A DNA stretch of 64,000 nucleotides from DUML01 sp050949905. GTDB lineage: Bacteria; Bacillota; Desulfitobacteriia; Desulfitobacteriales; Syntrophobotulaceae. Each line of letters starts with the position of its first letter. Position 1 is the first letter of the stretch. The stretch is taken from positions 1 to 64,000 of the forward strand of contig JBMNGP010000001.1 of the NCBI GenBank assembly GCA_050949905.1, written 5' to 3'. The notes beneath the pieces are model-generated. The model was not told the origin of the DNA, did not search any database, and saw only the letters and a program-made list of their open reading frames with translations. Of this stretch, positions 1 to 8,088 are shown piece after piece. Made by a program: the position numbers and the translations under genes.

Positions 1-194
1 TATGCCTCCCAGCATGGAGGAAGCGGCACCAAATGCTCCGCCGATTCCCGGAAAAAACGCCCTTTCTTGTATGTAGTTGATTCGATGAACTTAGTCTTAT
101 AACCTTCTTGGCAAAGGTCGCAATAGAAAGTAAACTGAAAACCTGCTTCGGTACTGTTATCTTCATAGTTATCGGTAAAGGGTTGCAAAACCAT
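1..194 (-). CDS. CxxC zinc-binding, glycine-rich small protein (partial, probable frameshift)
   Basis: The gene starts at an ATG at 194 behind an AGGAGG site and runs off the left edge. The N-terminus reads MVLQPFTDNYED and FQFTFYCDLCQEGY, a single CxxC half of a zinc ribbon of the kind found in small uncharacterised proteins that continue with a glycine/alanine-rich hydrophobic stretch. Here the expected stretch (GIGGAFGAASSMLGGI) is present but in another frame from about position 55, while the start frame gives an unconvincing RESAEHLVPLPPC. A single missing base in the TTTTTTCCGGG run explains this. It is the third gene of a minus-strand run with two other genes. Function is unknown; frameshift or sequencing error cannot be told apart. 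Confidence 0.6.
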   Translation of the reverse strand, partial: MVLQPFTDNYEDNSTEAGFQFTFYCDLCQEGYKTKFIESTTYKKGRFFRESAEHLVPLPPCWEA

Positions 195-324
195 TTTTAA
201 AACCTCCTGCTTAAAAATTAAAATTAATACTGCTCAACAAAGCACCAGAAACAAATTACTTTAAGCTAATTAAAGTTGCCTCCATATTAAAAGTGTAGGA
301 GTACTCCTGGTTAAAAATTACCGG

Positions 325-654
325 TTAGAACAACTTAGTTTTGCATTTCATACAGTATTCGCTAAAGGGTGGTTGTTCCAGCGAGCATTTTTTGTTGGGG
401 CAGACCACTACCAGCCGGGAATCACAATGCTCACAGTAATCCCCAAAGAAAGTGATTTTTCCGCACTTAGGACATTTTACCTGAAGGGATAGCCCGCAGC
501 TGCTGCAGTTTTTTGCCCCCAACATAATGGGGCTCTTGCATTTTGGACAGCGCAGCGGGCCTAAGGGGTTGGTGCGTCCGCAAAAAGGGCAGGTCCTAGA
601 GTCCGGGGGTATGAATTGGTCACAATAGCGGCAGGGGTGCTTATATCCGGGCAA
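325..654 (-). CDS. Multi zinc-ribbon protein
   Basis: A 109-residue protein built almost entirely from zinc-ribbon knuckles: CRYC, CPFC, CPKC, CSSC, CPKC, CEHC, a CPNKKC and CMKC spaced regularly through the chain, so three to four metal sites are expected. There is no membrane segment and no catalytic motif. The start is TTG behind AAAGGAGG. It follows the 456-residue gene by about 16 bases and precedes another CxxC protein, so the three probably form one transcript. Double-zinc-ribbon proteins of this sort are usually adaptor or nucleic-acid/protein-binding modules; the specific role cannot be read from the sequence. Confidence 0.75.
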   Translation of the reverse strand: MPGYKHPCRYCDQFIPPDSRTCPFCGRTNPLGPLRCPKCKSPIMLGAKNCSSCGLSLQVKCPKCGKITFFGDYCEHCDSRLVVVCPNKKCSLEQPPFSEYCMKCKTKLF

Positions 655-670
655 ATTTCTTCCTCCTTTC

Positions 671-2041
671 TCATCTTTCTTCTTCCAAACAGGTTTCTTC
701 TAGCCCGGCTTCTTCCAAACCGGCTTCTTTTTCTTTTGACCATCTCTGCTTATCATCTAAGGTGCTGACATTAAAGGTCAGGATATCCTGAACACGGCTT
801 TGCCAGGAGTCAAACGCGGAATGAATAATTCTTCCCAGGTAAATACTGCGCAGTTCCCTTAACAAGGGGAGTTTTTGCAGAGAATAGAGGTATTTGCTGT
901 AGGCCGGCTCCTTGAGCTGCGCATCCGTCAGATAAATGGGCTCCCTTCGAAAATTAATTGCTGTCATACAGCGGTTGAACTTAGCGGTGAAATCGCCTGC
1001 GGCCTTAGTCAGGACCTCGGCTGAACATTTCGGATACTCGCTTCTGCTTAAGAGGCGGAAAACATAAGTTGCCATCTTTTTCTCCCCAGCCGCAGCCAGA
1101 GTTTCCATGATAACAGCATTACCTGGTTTTTGAGGATCGGAGCTGAAGACCGGAAAAAGAGCCCATAAATAAACTCCGGTCAGGTCTCCCATTAGGCCTT
1201 TTTTAACCCCAAAGGAGATATGATTTTCCTGGGAAATACTTTTTAAAAATAAGAACTCATCTTTAAGAGGTGAGTTAAGGATTTTGTTTGCGAACTGTAC
1301 CCACAAGGAGGGGTGAAGAGCATCAAGTTTTTGTTTGCTGACAGCCTGACCGTCCTTTAACAATTTAGCGGCTTTGGCCAAAAGGGTGCTGTCGATACCG
1401 GGGATTACTTCCTCTAAGAGAGAAGTGGTTTCAGCCGTCAATCTCTCTTCGGCAGCTTCTAATTCCCGCAGCAGGAAATCCCGCCGTGCTCCCAGCATGG
1501 ATAGCTTCAGAATTTCTTGGTATTCAGTTTCGAGGATTACGCAATAATCTTCTTCCCGGACGGTACTAAGCAGAGAGTAAGGAAAGCGAAGAGGATCGGC
1601 CTGCTCGGGCAGGAGAACAACTGCCGTCTCAAAGAGGCGAACTCGGCCTTTGCCGCTGCTTAGGAAGCCCTCGGCAGTATCTGCCATGTTCATTAATTCA
1701 TAGTGAGCATTAATATCCGGTTTAAGGAACTTTTCCTGCATCAGCATGTCTTGAAGCAGTACTTCTTGCCTCCAGAAATAGAGGCTTTCCAGGAAATCCT
1801 CGTATCTGTAGCCAAGCTGCGACAGCTTTAAATCCTCCCCGTTAATTAAGGAGAGTTGAATTTGGTAGTCTTCAGCCTTAACCTCTAAAATGTCCCTAAG
1901 CTTTAAGTTTAAGGAAAGGCCTTGACCGCAAAGCGACAAATCTTCAGTGCTGAGCCGGGCTGTCCCCCGCACCGTTTGTTCAGCGGCCGGATTTAAGGAG
2001 AAGACCAGAGGTACTTCTAGAACTTGCTGCCGGTTATCCAA
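671..2041 (-). CDS. Hypothetical protein with PH/GRAM-like beta-rich segments
   Basis: I do not recognise this family. A start at TTG 2041 is preferred over ATG 2068 because AGGAGG sits seven bases before it; this gives 456 residues. The first 220 residues show two beta-rich stretches of similar layout (around residues 15-80 and 125-190, each with a pattern like V..F..S..DILEV or LRFPYSLLSTVRE), which suggests two pleckstrin-homology/GRAM-like folds joined by helices. The C-terminal half is helical and acidic, ending in a Glu/Leu repeat (GLEEAGLEETCLEEE). No signal peptide or membrane segment is seen. It is the first gene of the zinc-ribbon group, so it may be the scaffold partner of the downstream zinc ribbons; that is inference. 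Confidence 0.6.
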   Translation of the reverse strand: MDNRQQVLEVPLVFSLNPAAEQTVRGTARLSTEDLSLCGQGLSLNLKLRDILEVKAEDYQIQLSLINGEDLKLSQLGYRYEDFLESLYFWRQEVLLQDMLMQEKFLKPDINAHYELMNMADTAEGFLSSGKGRVRLFETAVVLLPEQADPLRFPYSLLSTVREEDYCVILETEYQEILKLSMLGARRDFLLRELEAAEERLTAETTSLLEEVIPGIDSTLLAKAAKLLKDGQAVSKQKLDALHPSLWVQFANKILNSPLKDEFLFLKSISQENHISFGVKKGLMGDLTGVYLWALFPVFSSDPQKPGNAVIMETLAAAGEKKMATYVFRLLSRSEYPKCSAEVLTKAAGDFTAKFNRCMTAINFRREPIYLTDAQLKEPAYSKYLYSLQKLPLLRELRSIYLGRIIHSAFDSWQSRVQDILTFNVSTLDDKQRWSKEKEAGLEEAGLEETCLEEER

Positions 2042-2084
2042 AAACTCACCTCCTAACCTTCGTTGCATAGATATTTCAATAATT

Positions 2085-2118
2085 AAAGAAAAATTCCTGC
2101 CTTTATCTGGCAGGAATT
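2085..2118 (-). terminator. Rho-independent terminator of the BlaI-type operon
   Basis: A perfect 10-bp stem (AATTCCTGCC / GGCAGGAATT) with a 7-base loop; on the minus strand it is followed by TTTTTC and more T. It lies after the last gene of the minus-strand operon that begins with BlaI. Confidence 0.8.
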
Positions 2119-2195
2119 AAAAATAATCTTAAAAGGAGCTCTTTGTTCACAATCCCTGATGAAGCAAAAAACAACCCCTGATGAGTTAAAAACAA

Positions 2196-3135
2196 TTATT
2201 TTTCTTTGTCCTTACTTTCAAGAAACTTCATAATATGAAAGGCCAGCCCACCGGAGGCCAGAATAATCACCAGGTCGGCGGCGGCGAAAGGCCCTATTAG
2301 CGGTTTAAAGAAGAAACCCCCGCCATATTTGAACAGTATTCCATCCATGAGTACCAGTTCACCGATATACATCAGGAATGTTGTTAACGAGGCGGTTAGA
2401 GCCGGTAGTATTTTAGCCCACAAATTACTTTTCCTGTAAAAAACCGTGCCGACATAAATCCCGGCCGTAAGACCGAAGGTAATAAAAAATACAGTCATCA
2501 GCAGAGCTGATAAAGGTGAAATATTGATGGTGCCATTGCGGTAGAAAGCTGTAAAACAAGCAATGAGACAGAGAATAATAAAAATTGCCACCGTAACGGC
2601 CTGAGCAACCAATGGCCGCTTTTTGCTGAAGTCCTGATTTCTTAGCATCTTGGAAAAACCAGAGATGACATTGAGCACAGCCAGAATGATGAGCATGGCA
2701 ATTAAGTAAAAGTGAATCTTGAAAGCAGGATTATTCGCCGCGTAAAGGGGTTCACCGAGGGGAGCGGAGAACTTCCGGAGTTGCGATACATAAGCTTAAT
2801 TGCCAGGATTCCAGCGGCATTTCCACGGCGCCCTCCAGGACTTTGATCTGCTCCAACCGGATTCAAAAATTAAAAATAAACCTATTCCCCAAAGAGAAAC
2901 AACCGCTTGAGTATACTGCCGGCAGAATTTAAAGAAAAGGGGCAGGAGTGCCACAGAGATAATCAGAGAAAGACAGATTGGAGTGTAGGGGATGATGTAT
3001 TTCGGATAGTCGGCAGCAAGAATATAACCGTTTTGCCAATAACTGCCTAAGGTCGCCACACCCATATATATAGGGTAAACTGACAGGAAAACAACAGCGC
3101 CTAGCGACCTCTAAGTAAAAGTCTCTATACTTCAT
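2196..3135 (-). pseudogene. Broken polytopic membrane protein of a BlaI/BlaR1 operon
   Basis: Three frames must be joined to read one protein of about 300 residues: MKYRDFYLEVARR (start 3135), then LGSYWQNGYILAADYPKY and following transmembrane helices (about 3065-2870), then VLEGAVEMPLESWQLSLC, then FKIHFYLIAMLIILAVL and the five-helix C-terminal part (2696-2196) that is still open. At least three frame changes are needed (near 3065, 2860 and 2765). The intact 166-residue C-terminal ORF could be expressed alone but lacks its own ribosome site. The ordered helices suggest a membrane protein working with the adjacent BlaR1-like sensor; the function of the family is not known to me. Confidence 0.7.
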
Positions 3136-3222
3136 CTTTGCTCCCCAATCCCTTTCAGGTGAAATTTCCAGTCATTTAACTGCGATAACTCAGGCTTAAG
3201 ACTGCCTCTGGCGAGGCCGGCC

Positions 3223-3617
3223 TTAGCTTTTGCTTTCTTCGTAAACGGTTTTAAGATACTCATAATCAAATGAGCCGGAAGCGATTTTATAGCTCTTGAC
3301 TTCACCGTCCAGCCAGAAAACGCCGTTTTTATCAACTAAGAATCTTTTGACATTTTTGCCGTTTAAGGAGAAATTGACGTGCAAAGCGCTGGCCAAATCC
3401 ATGTCAGCGTCGGTCTCTCTGGAAACGGAGGGAGTTGACTTGCTTCAGCAGTTTATTAATAACTTCCGGCTCGGCACCAAACATGCGCATAACTGGATAC
3501 ACCATAAAAAACTGTAATATTATTCCGCCTTGAGCGGGTTGTTATAACTGTCCGGCCTGGCGCACACGGTCAGCAGCAAGATAATAGTGAGGGCAAGAGA
3601 AAACACTTCTTGGGCAA
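3223..3617 (-). pseudogene. Broken lipoprotein gene in the BlaR1 operon
   Basis: A TTG at 3617 stands eight bases after AGGAGG and begins a lysine-containing N-terminus. A hydrophobic signal with a cysteine (ALTIILLLTVCARPD) appears only after a frame change, then MVYPVMRMFGAEPEVI, then a third frame gives HVNFSLNGKNVKRFLVDKNG and FDYEYLKTVYEESKS ending at a TAA at 3223. At least two indels and a TGA interrupt it. The layout (secreted lipoprotein, beta-rich end) fits an extracytoplasmic partner of the sensor operon. It cannot make the full product. Confidence 0.6.
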
Positions 3618-3773
3618 AAACAACACCTCCTAAAAATCTCCGCCTTTTTAAAATCTTTGTCTCCTATAAAACCGGTATCTTATATTAAAATAAAGAAGTT
3701 TAATACACGACCATTTGCTTTAATACATCTTTTATTAATGAAACCTTTGAAAATTTAATTTAATACAGCAGCG

Positions 3774-4689
3774 TTAGTGATAATAGTCACCAGCAATAGT
3801 CACTGCCAAAGCTAGCGAGCAGAGAGATGATACAAGCGTGAGTCTTTGATACGTTAGGATATTTTCAATACGCTCTTTGGGTTGTTTGCCCCGCCAAAAG
3901 CCGCAGCTAAGAAGGCTTGACCGGAAGAGCAGTTCAGAATGGCGGAGAGCATATTCCTTGGTTTGACTTTCATTTAAGGTTTTTCAAGACTTTAGCATCA
4001 CAGGCCAGTTCCATGTCTATAAAAATAAATATTTTAAAAACAGCCAGCTAAGGGGATTGAACCAGTGAACACAAGCCGTGATCACGGCGATGAGCCGGAA
4101 CAGATTGTCTTCTGCGCCTTAGATGCGCTTGCTCGTGCAGGATAATATAAGTATAAATCCTTGCTGCCCTCAAGCCATTGCCTTAGGAATGACGATCCTG
4201 GGACGGATAATCCCATAAACGGCAGGAACTGTTATACGATCCGCTTTATAAATATTGCCTTGAAGCAAATCTGCCGGATTTAATGCTCTTAACGATAGGA
4301 AGTATAAAATAATTGTGGCTAGGATGGCGGAGACGCCAATGATAACCCAAAACAAGCGAGGCGACCTGAAAAACCTGTTCCAGCAGGTTAGTCTGATAGG
4401 TAAGAGGAAAATAGCTGTTTGCCTTCATAATAATGTTGCTGGTTGTAAACTGGGGAAATTCTTCCCGAAGGACAACTGTTTTGGTGGTTATTTTAGAGAT
4501 CAGACTCAGCAGGCTGTATTCATTGGCCAGGCCAAAGGGGCACCACAGCCTGAGGAGAGGCAATGCCCATAGGACATAGACCACGAGGCGCGGCAAGGCT
4601 TTTATTTTCCGCAGGCCTAAAACAATTAGTCCGGCCAGACTGCCGAGGATACTGGCATTAAGTACCCAGTAGAATATTTCCGAAAGCAT
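3774..4689 (-). pseudogene. BlaR1/MecR1-type M56 peptidase sensor, multiply frameshifted
   Basis: The first 120 residues are open from 4689 (MLSEIFYWVLNASILGSLAG, transmembrane helices), the frame then shifts near 4350 to FWVIIGVSAILATIILYF, and a TGA interrupts at about 4168. The M56 zinc-protease signature follows in yet another reading (HEQAHLRRR, then DNLFRLIAVITACVHWFNPL, then DMELACDAKVLKNL), and the usual tail KERIENILTYQRLTLVSS ends at a TAA at 3774. BlaR1 proteins sense a signal outside the cell and cleave the BlaI repressor. At least four lesions are needed to read it, far more than sequencing error would give, so this is a genuine pseudogene. It lies three bases after the BlaI gene. 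Confidence 0.85.
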
Positions 4690-4692
4690 AGC

Positions 4693-5049
4693 CTACCTCT
4701 TTTCGATCAGTTTTCTCAACACTTCCAGCTCCTCTGCCGATAGATCATCATCGCTGAAGGCCGCGAAGAAGGCTTTGCGGGAACCATTATAAAGCTTATC
4801 GATAAGATTTTTAGTTTCGGCTTTTTGAATAGCTTCCTTTTTGACCAGGGAAGTGCAAATAAAGTTGGGTTCACTTCTCTTAATGGCTTTTTTTTCGATA
4901 AGCTTTTTCAGAATGGTATAAGTGGTATTTTTATTCCAGCCAATGGTTTCGGAAGCCAGAAGGGAAATATCTTTTGCGGATATAGGTTCTTTAGCCCACA
5001 CAATCTCCATAATTTTAAGCTCACTGTCAAATAGTTTAACTGTTTCCAA
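4693..5049 (-). CDS. blaI: BlaI/MecI-family transcriptional repressor
   Basis: A 118-residue winged-helix repressor. I place the start at TTG 5049 (LETVKLFDSELKIMEIVW) because GGGAGG lies seven bases upstream and the BlaI fold begins there; the longer reading to 5235 crosses the promoter and operators. Family landmarks are EWAKEPISAKDIS-like recognition region, NTTYTILKKLIEKKAI (wing helices) and an acidic C-terminal dimerisation helix (DDDLSAEELEVLRKLIEKR). BlaI dimers bind dyads and are cut by BlaR1. Here BlaR1 is broken, so the repressor would have no inducer and would act as a constitutive repressor of its own dead operon, and perhaps of other genes elsewhere. Confidence 0.85.
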   Translation of the reverse strand: METVKLFDSELKIMEIVWAKEPISAKDISLLASETIGWNKNTTYTILKKLIEKKAIKRSEPNFICTSLVKKEAIQKAETKNLIDKLYNGSRKAFFAAFSDDDLSAEELEVLRKLIEKR

Positions 5050-5062
5050 AATAGAACCTCCC

Positions 5063-5132
5063 AGACTATTCAGGTAGTATAGCATTATACTATCCCAGTA
5101 GTCTGAGTTTGTCAAGACTATTTGGATAGTCT
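5063..5132 (-). promoter_or_regulatory. Three BlaI-type operator dyads
   Basis: Three related dyads spaced about 26 bp apart precede blaI: 5063-5080 (AGACTA..TAGTAT), 5088-5105 (TACTAT..AGTAGTCTG) and 5115-5132 (AGACTAT-TTGG-ATAGTCT, perfect 7-bp arms). The repeated half-site AGACTA/TAGTCT fits the compact dyads bound by BlaI/MecI proteins; regular spacing suits dimers on one helix face. Confidence 0.7.
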
Positions 5133-5350
5133 GACATAAGAAGAGCTGTGTTTCCTTAAGGATGAAGGAGGTATAGATCGTAATAAAACCATCACTTTCC
5201 AAATAGCATAATACTTTGGAGAACTTCCGGCGCATTAGGAGAAATCATTCATCTAGGATTCATCTAGATAAGAGATTATAGAAAGACATTTGGTTCAAAA
5301 AATCGCGCCAGAAGCTTATAATAAATGTATAACAAGGGAGGAGATGCTTC

Positions 5351-5404
5351 CCTGAGAATACTTCCCTGAGTATAAGGAGAGGTTCCTGGGTATAAGGAGA
5401 GGTT
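5351..5404 (+). repeat. Tandem duplications in the leader, doubling the Shine-Dalgarno
   Basis: Two short direct repeats lie side by side: CTTCCCTGAG followed by A/T-ATA (two copies, from about 5348 and 5361) and TATAAGGAGAGGTT (5371-5384 and 5391-5404). Each second-type copy carries AAGGAGAGG; only the one at 5391-5404 is properly spaced from the ATG at 5411. Confidence 0.7.
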
Positions 5405-5410
5405 GTTATT

Positions 5411-7444
5411 ATGCCGGAAAATAAAGTTAAAGCAAAACGGCTTAAGCTAAGCCTGGTTGTCCTAATTTTCTTAATTGCCCTGAGTTTAAACTTAAGTATT
5501 CCCCAATCATTGGCGGCGGAAAATGAAGATCGGATGACCATTCTTTTTACGCATGACCTGCATGATCATATACTGCCTGTTAAGGATGAACGTGATGGGG
5601 AAATAATTAACTCCGGAGGATTTGCCAGGCTGCAGACGGCAATTCTCAGAGAAAAAGAGAATAACCCCAATGTAGTGTTAGTGGATGCCGGGGATTATTC
5701 TATGGGGACACCGTTTCAGACCATATTTGCCAGTGATGCGCCCCAGCTGAGAATTATGGGAGCAATGGGTTATGATGCCCTGACTTTTGGCAATCATGAA
5801 TATGACTACCGGCCTGCTGGTCTGGCTGCAAGCCTTAAAGCTGCGAAGCGAAGCGGGGACAAATTGCCTGAGATTGTGCAGGCTAATGTTATTTTCCCCG
5901 TTGACCAAGAGGGAAATCTGACTGCGAGCTTGCAAGAATTGCAAAATGCTTATGTTGAGTATGGCGTTAAAGAATATACGGTAATTGAGCGCGGAGGATT
6001 AACAATCGGGATCTTTGGCTTGATGGGAAAGGATGCCGCGGCCAAAGCGCCGATGTCGGAAGTGCAGTTTGCGGAGCCGATTGAGAGTGCTAAGCGCATC
6101 GTGAAAATCCTCCGGGAGGAGGAAAAAGTGGATCTAATTATTTGCCTCTCCCATTCCGGTACGGAGGATAATCCCGCAGATTCCGAAGATGAGCTCCTGG
6201 CTAGGGAAGTGCCGGAGATTGATGTCATCATCAGCGGCCATACCCATACTAAGCTTGCCGAGCCAATCCTTAGCGGAGGGACAATTATTGGTTCGACCCA
6301 AGACAGTTGCCGCTACTTAGGGGTCATAAACCTTTCCCGGGCTAAGCCTTCTGCACAGAACCAGGATGCCAATAGCCCTGCAGCCGGTAGTAATGAAGGT
6401 TGGCAACTGGACAGCTACCGCTTAGAGCCGATTGATGAGCGGCAGGAGAGCGACCCGCAAATAGCCTCGCTGATAGCTGAAAATCAAGATCTGGTTCAGG
6501 AAAAGTATTTTGATAATTTTCAGCTTAAGTTTGATCAGGTACTGGCGGAAGCACCGTTTAATTTCCTGTCACGCGCTGAAATTAAAGCTAAACATGAGGA
6601 AGACCCTCTTGGTAACTTGATTAGTGATGCTTATATCTATGCAGTGCAACAAGCCGAAGGGTATGAATATGTTCCGGTAGCAGCCGCTATCGTGCCGGTT
6701 GGGATTATCAGGGGTACTTTTTACCAAGGAGATATAACCGCGGCCGATGCGTTTAATGTCAGTTCGCTAGGAATCGGGCCGGATCAGGTTCCGGGGTATC
6801 CATTAATTTCTGTCTATCTGACCGGGAAAGAGCTCAAAACTGTTTGTGAGGTGGATGCCTCGATTTCACCTTTGATGGGCGATGCCCAGCTTTTCCTCTC
6901 CGGCTTGAACTTTACTTTTAATCCGAATAGATTAATTTTCAATAAGGTTACCGATGTTTACCTGCAAAAGCCGGACGGCTCCCGGGAAGAGATTATTGAT
7001 AATCAATTATACCGGGTTGTGGTCGGCTTATACTCAGCTCAGATGCTCTCGGTGGTTGGGGATAAATCTTTTGGTTTATTGTCTCTTGTTCCGAAAACAA
7101 AGGATGGCACTCCTATCACGGATTTCGAAGCCCAAATTATCAGAGATCTTAGGAGCGGCTCTCAAAATGAAGTGAAAGAGTGGCAGGCCTTAGCTCAGTA
7201 CCTGCAATCTTTCCCTCAGGTTAATGGCGTATCCCAAATCCCTGAAGATTACAGCCAGACCCAGGGTCGGAAAGTGGTAGACGATAACACCAGCCTACCC
7301 GCCCTGCTGGAGAATCCCAACAAAATCGCTTTAGGTGTTTACGGGACGGGAAGCGGACTCGTGGCTCTGCTCGTTTTAGGGGCTGTGAAAATAAATACCA
7401 GGCGGCAAAGAGCAAGAGCCGCCCGGCAAGAATTGAGATCTTAG
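5411..7444 (+). CDS. Cell-surface 5'-nucleotidase / UDP-sugar-hydrolase-type metallophosphoesterase
   Basis: A 677-residue exported enzyme. Residues 1-37 form a signal peptide (LVVLIFLIALSLNLSI). The calcineurin-like metallophosphatase domain (about 42-300) carries the metal ligands: FTHDLHDH, DAGDYSMGT, GNHEYD and SGHTHT. The 5'-nucleotidase C-terminal domain follows (about 360-560; DPLGNLISDAY, the substrate-binding region). A single hydrophobic helix near 645-665 followed by a basic tail (KINTRRQRARAARQ) anchors it to the membrane from the outside. The family removes phosphate from extracellular nucleotides or splits UDP-sugars. It stands alone, with its own terminator at 7527. Confidence 0.9.
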   Translation: MPENKVKAKRLKLSLVVLIFLIALSLNLSIPQSLAAENEDRMTILFTHDLHDHILPVKDERDGEIINSGGFARLQTAILREKENNPNVVLVDAGDYSMGTPFQTIFASDAPQLRIMGAMGYDALTFGNHEYDYRPAGLAASLKAAKRSGDKLPEIVQANVIFPVDQEGNLTASLQELQNAYVEYGVKEYTVIERGGLTIGIFGLMGKDAAAKAPMSEVQFAEPIESAKRIVKILREEEKVDLIICLSHSGTEDNPADSEDELLAREVPEIDVIISGHTHTKLAEPILSGGTIIGSTQDSCRYLGVINLSRAKPSAQNQDANSPAAGSNEGWQLDSYRLEPIDERQESDPQIASLIAENQDLVQEKYFDNFQLKFDQVLAEAPFNFLSRAEIKAKHEEDPLGNLISDAYIYAVQQAEGYEYVPVAAAIVPVGIIRGTFYQGDITAADAFNVSSLGIGPDQVPGYPLISVYLTGKELKTVCEVDASISPLMGDAQLFLSGLNFTFNPNRLIFNKVTDVYLQKPDGSREEIIDNQLYRVVVGLYSAQMLSVVGDKSFGLLSLVPKTKDGTPITDFEAQIIRDLRSGSQNEVKEWQALAQYLQSFPQVNGVSQIPEDYSQTQGRKVVDDNTSLPALLENPNKIALGVYGTGSGLVALLVLGAVKINTRRQRARAARQELRS

Positions 7445-7526
7445 GTTATTCGATAGGTACCCAAAGCTTTGCGACAGCCCTTATTGCTGTAAGATAACTT
7501 GTAAAAAAATATCGATATTTTGGCAT

Positions 7527-7559
7527 AATTCACTCACTTTGTTGAGTGAATTTTTTTTT
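7527..7559 (+). terminator. Rho-independent terminator
   Basis: Perfect 10-bp stem AATTCACTCA / TGAGTGAATT with a short loop, followed by nine T. It ends the 5'-nucleotidase transcript. Just before it, at 7469-7482, TTTGCGACAGCCCTTA matches the end of the MITE-like element at 49314-49467. Confidence 0.9.
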
Positions 7560-7720
7560 ATATAATCCGGTCAGAGTATCATGGCGGCTGATATATTTTA
7601 GCTGCTAGATGGTGAGATGCTGTCCGGCAATCTTTGGTCAACTTATGAGGAGCGAAGATATAGTTAGATTTAATGGATATTAACCCAACGACTGGAAACA
7701 ATAAAATCGAGGTGGGATGA

Positions 7721-8014
7721 ATGAGGCTTCCTGTTATTTGGATGGGAACGAACACCTGTGCAGGTGACCTGCTTTCCTTTCTTAACGCCTATGATCCCGG
7801 CTACCAGAGCTTTATTACCGATTTGGTCGATTTTCGTTATGATTATCTGCTGGGCGCAGCCCAAGGAGATCAGTCGACTGGAATCCTTGAAGCTGCTCTG
7901 ACCGAGCTTGCCGGTCAATATATCCTGATCGTAGAAGGAACTATTCCCACCCTCTTTGAGGGGATGTGTTCCGTAATCGGCTATCCTTGGGGAATAATTG
8001 TCCTTGCCCATTAG
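7721..8014 (+). pseudogene. [NiFe] hydrogenase small subunit, truncated to its N-terminal third
   Basis: The 97-residue product carries the start of a hydrogenase small subunit: VIWMGTNTCAGD with the first cluster-binding cysteine, FRYDYLLGAAQGD and YILIVEGTIPT. A normal subunit of this type has about 260-300 residues and nine to twelve cysteines for three Fe-S clusters. Here the text stops at a TAG shortly after GMCSVIGYPWG, and only 74 bases remain before the large-subunit gene, so the cluster-binding remainder is deleted, not merely out of frame. The gene starts at ATG 7721 behind GAGGTGGG. Without it electrons cannot leave the active site of the large subunit. Confidence 0.85.
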
Positions 8015-8088
8015 TAGTTACATGAGTTCACGTTGGTGTTTCCGATTTAGGTATTAGTTTTTTAGCTTAGGCACTAGAGGGATTTGCT

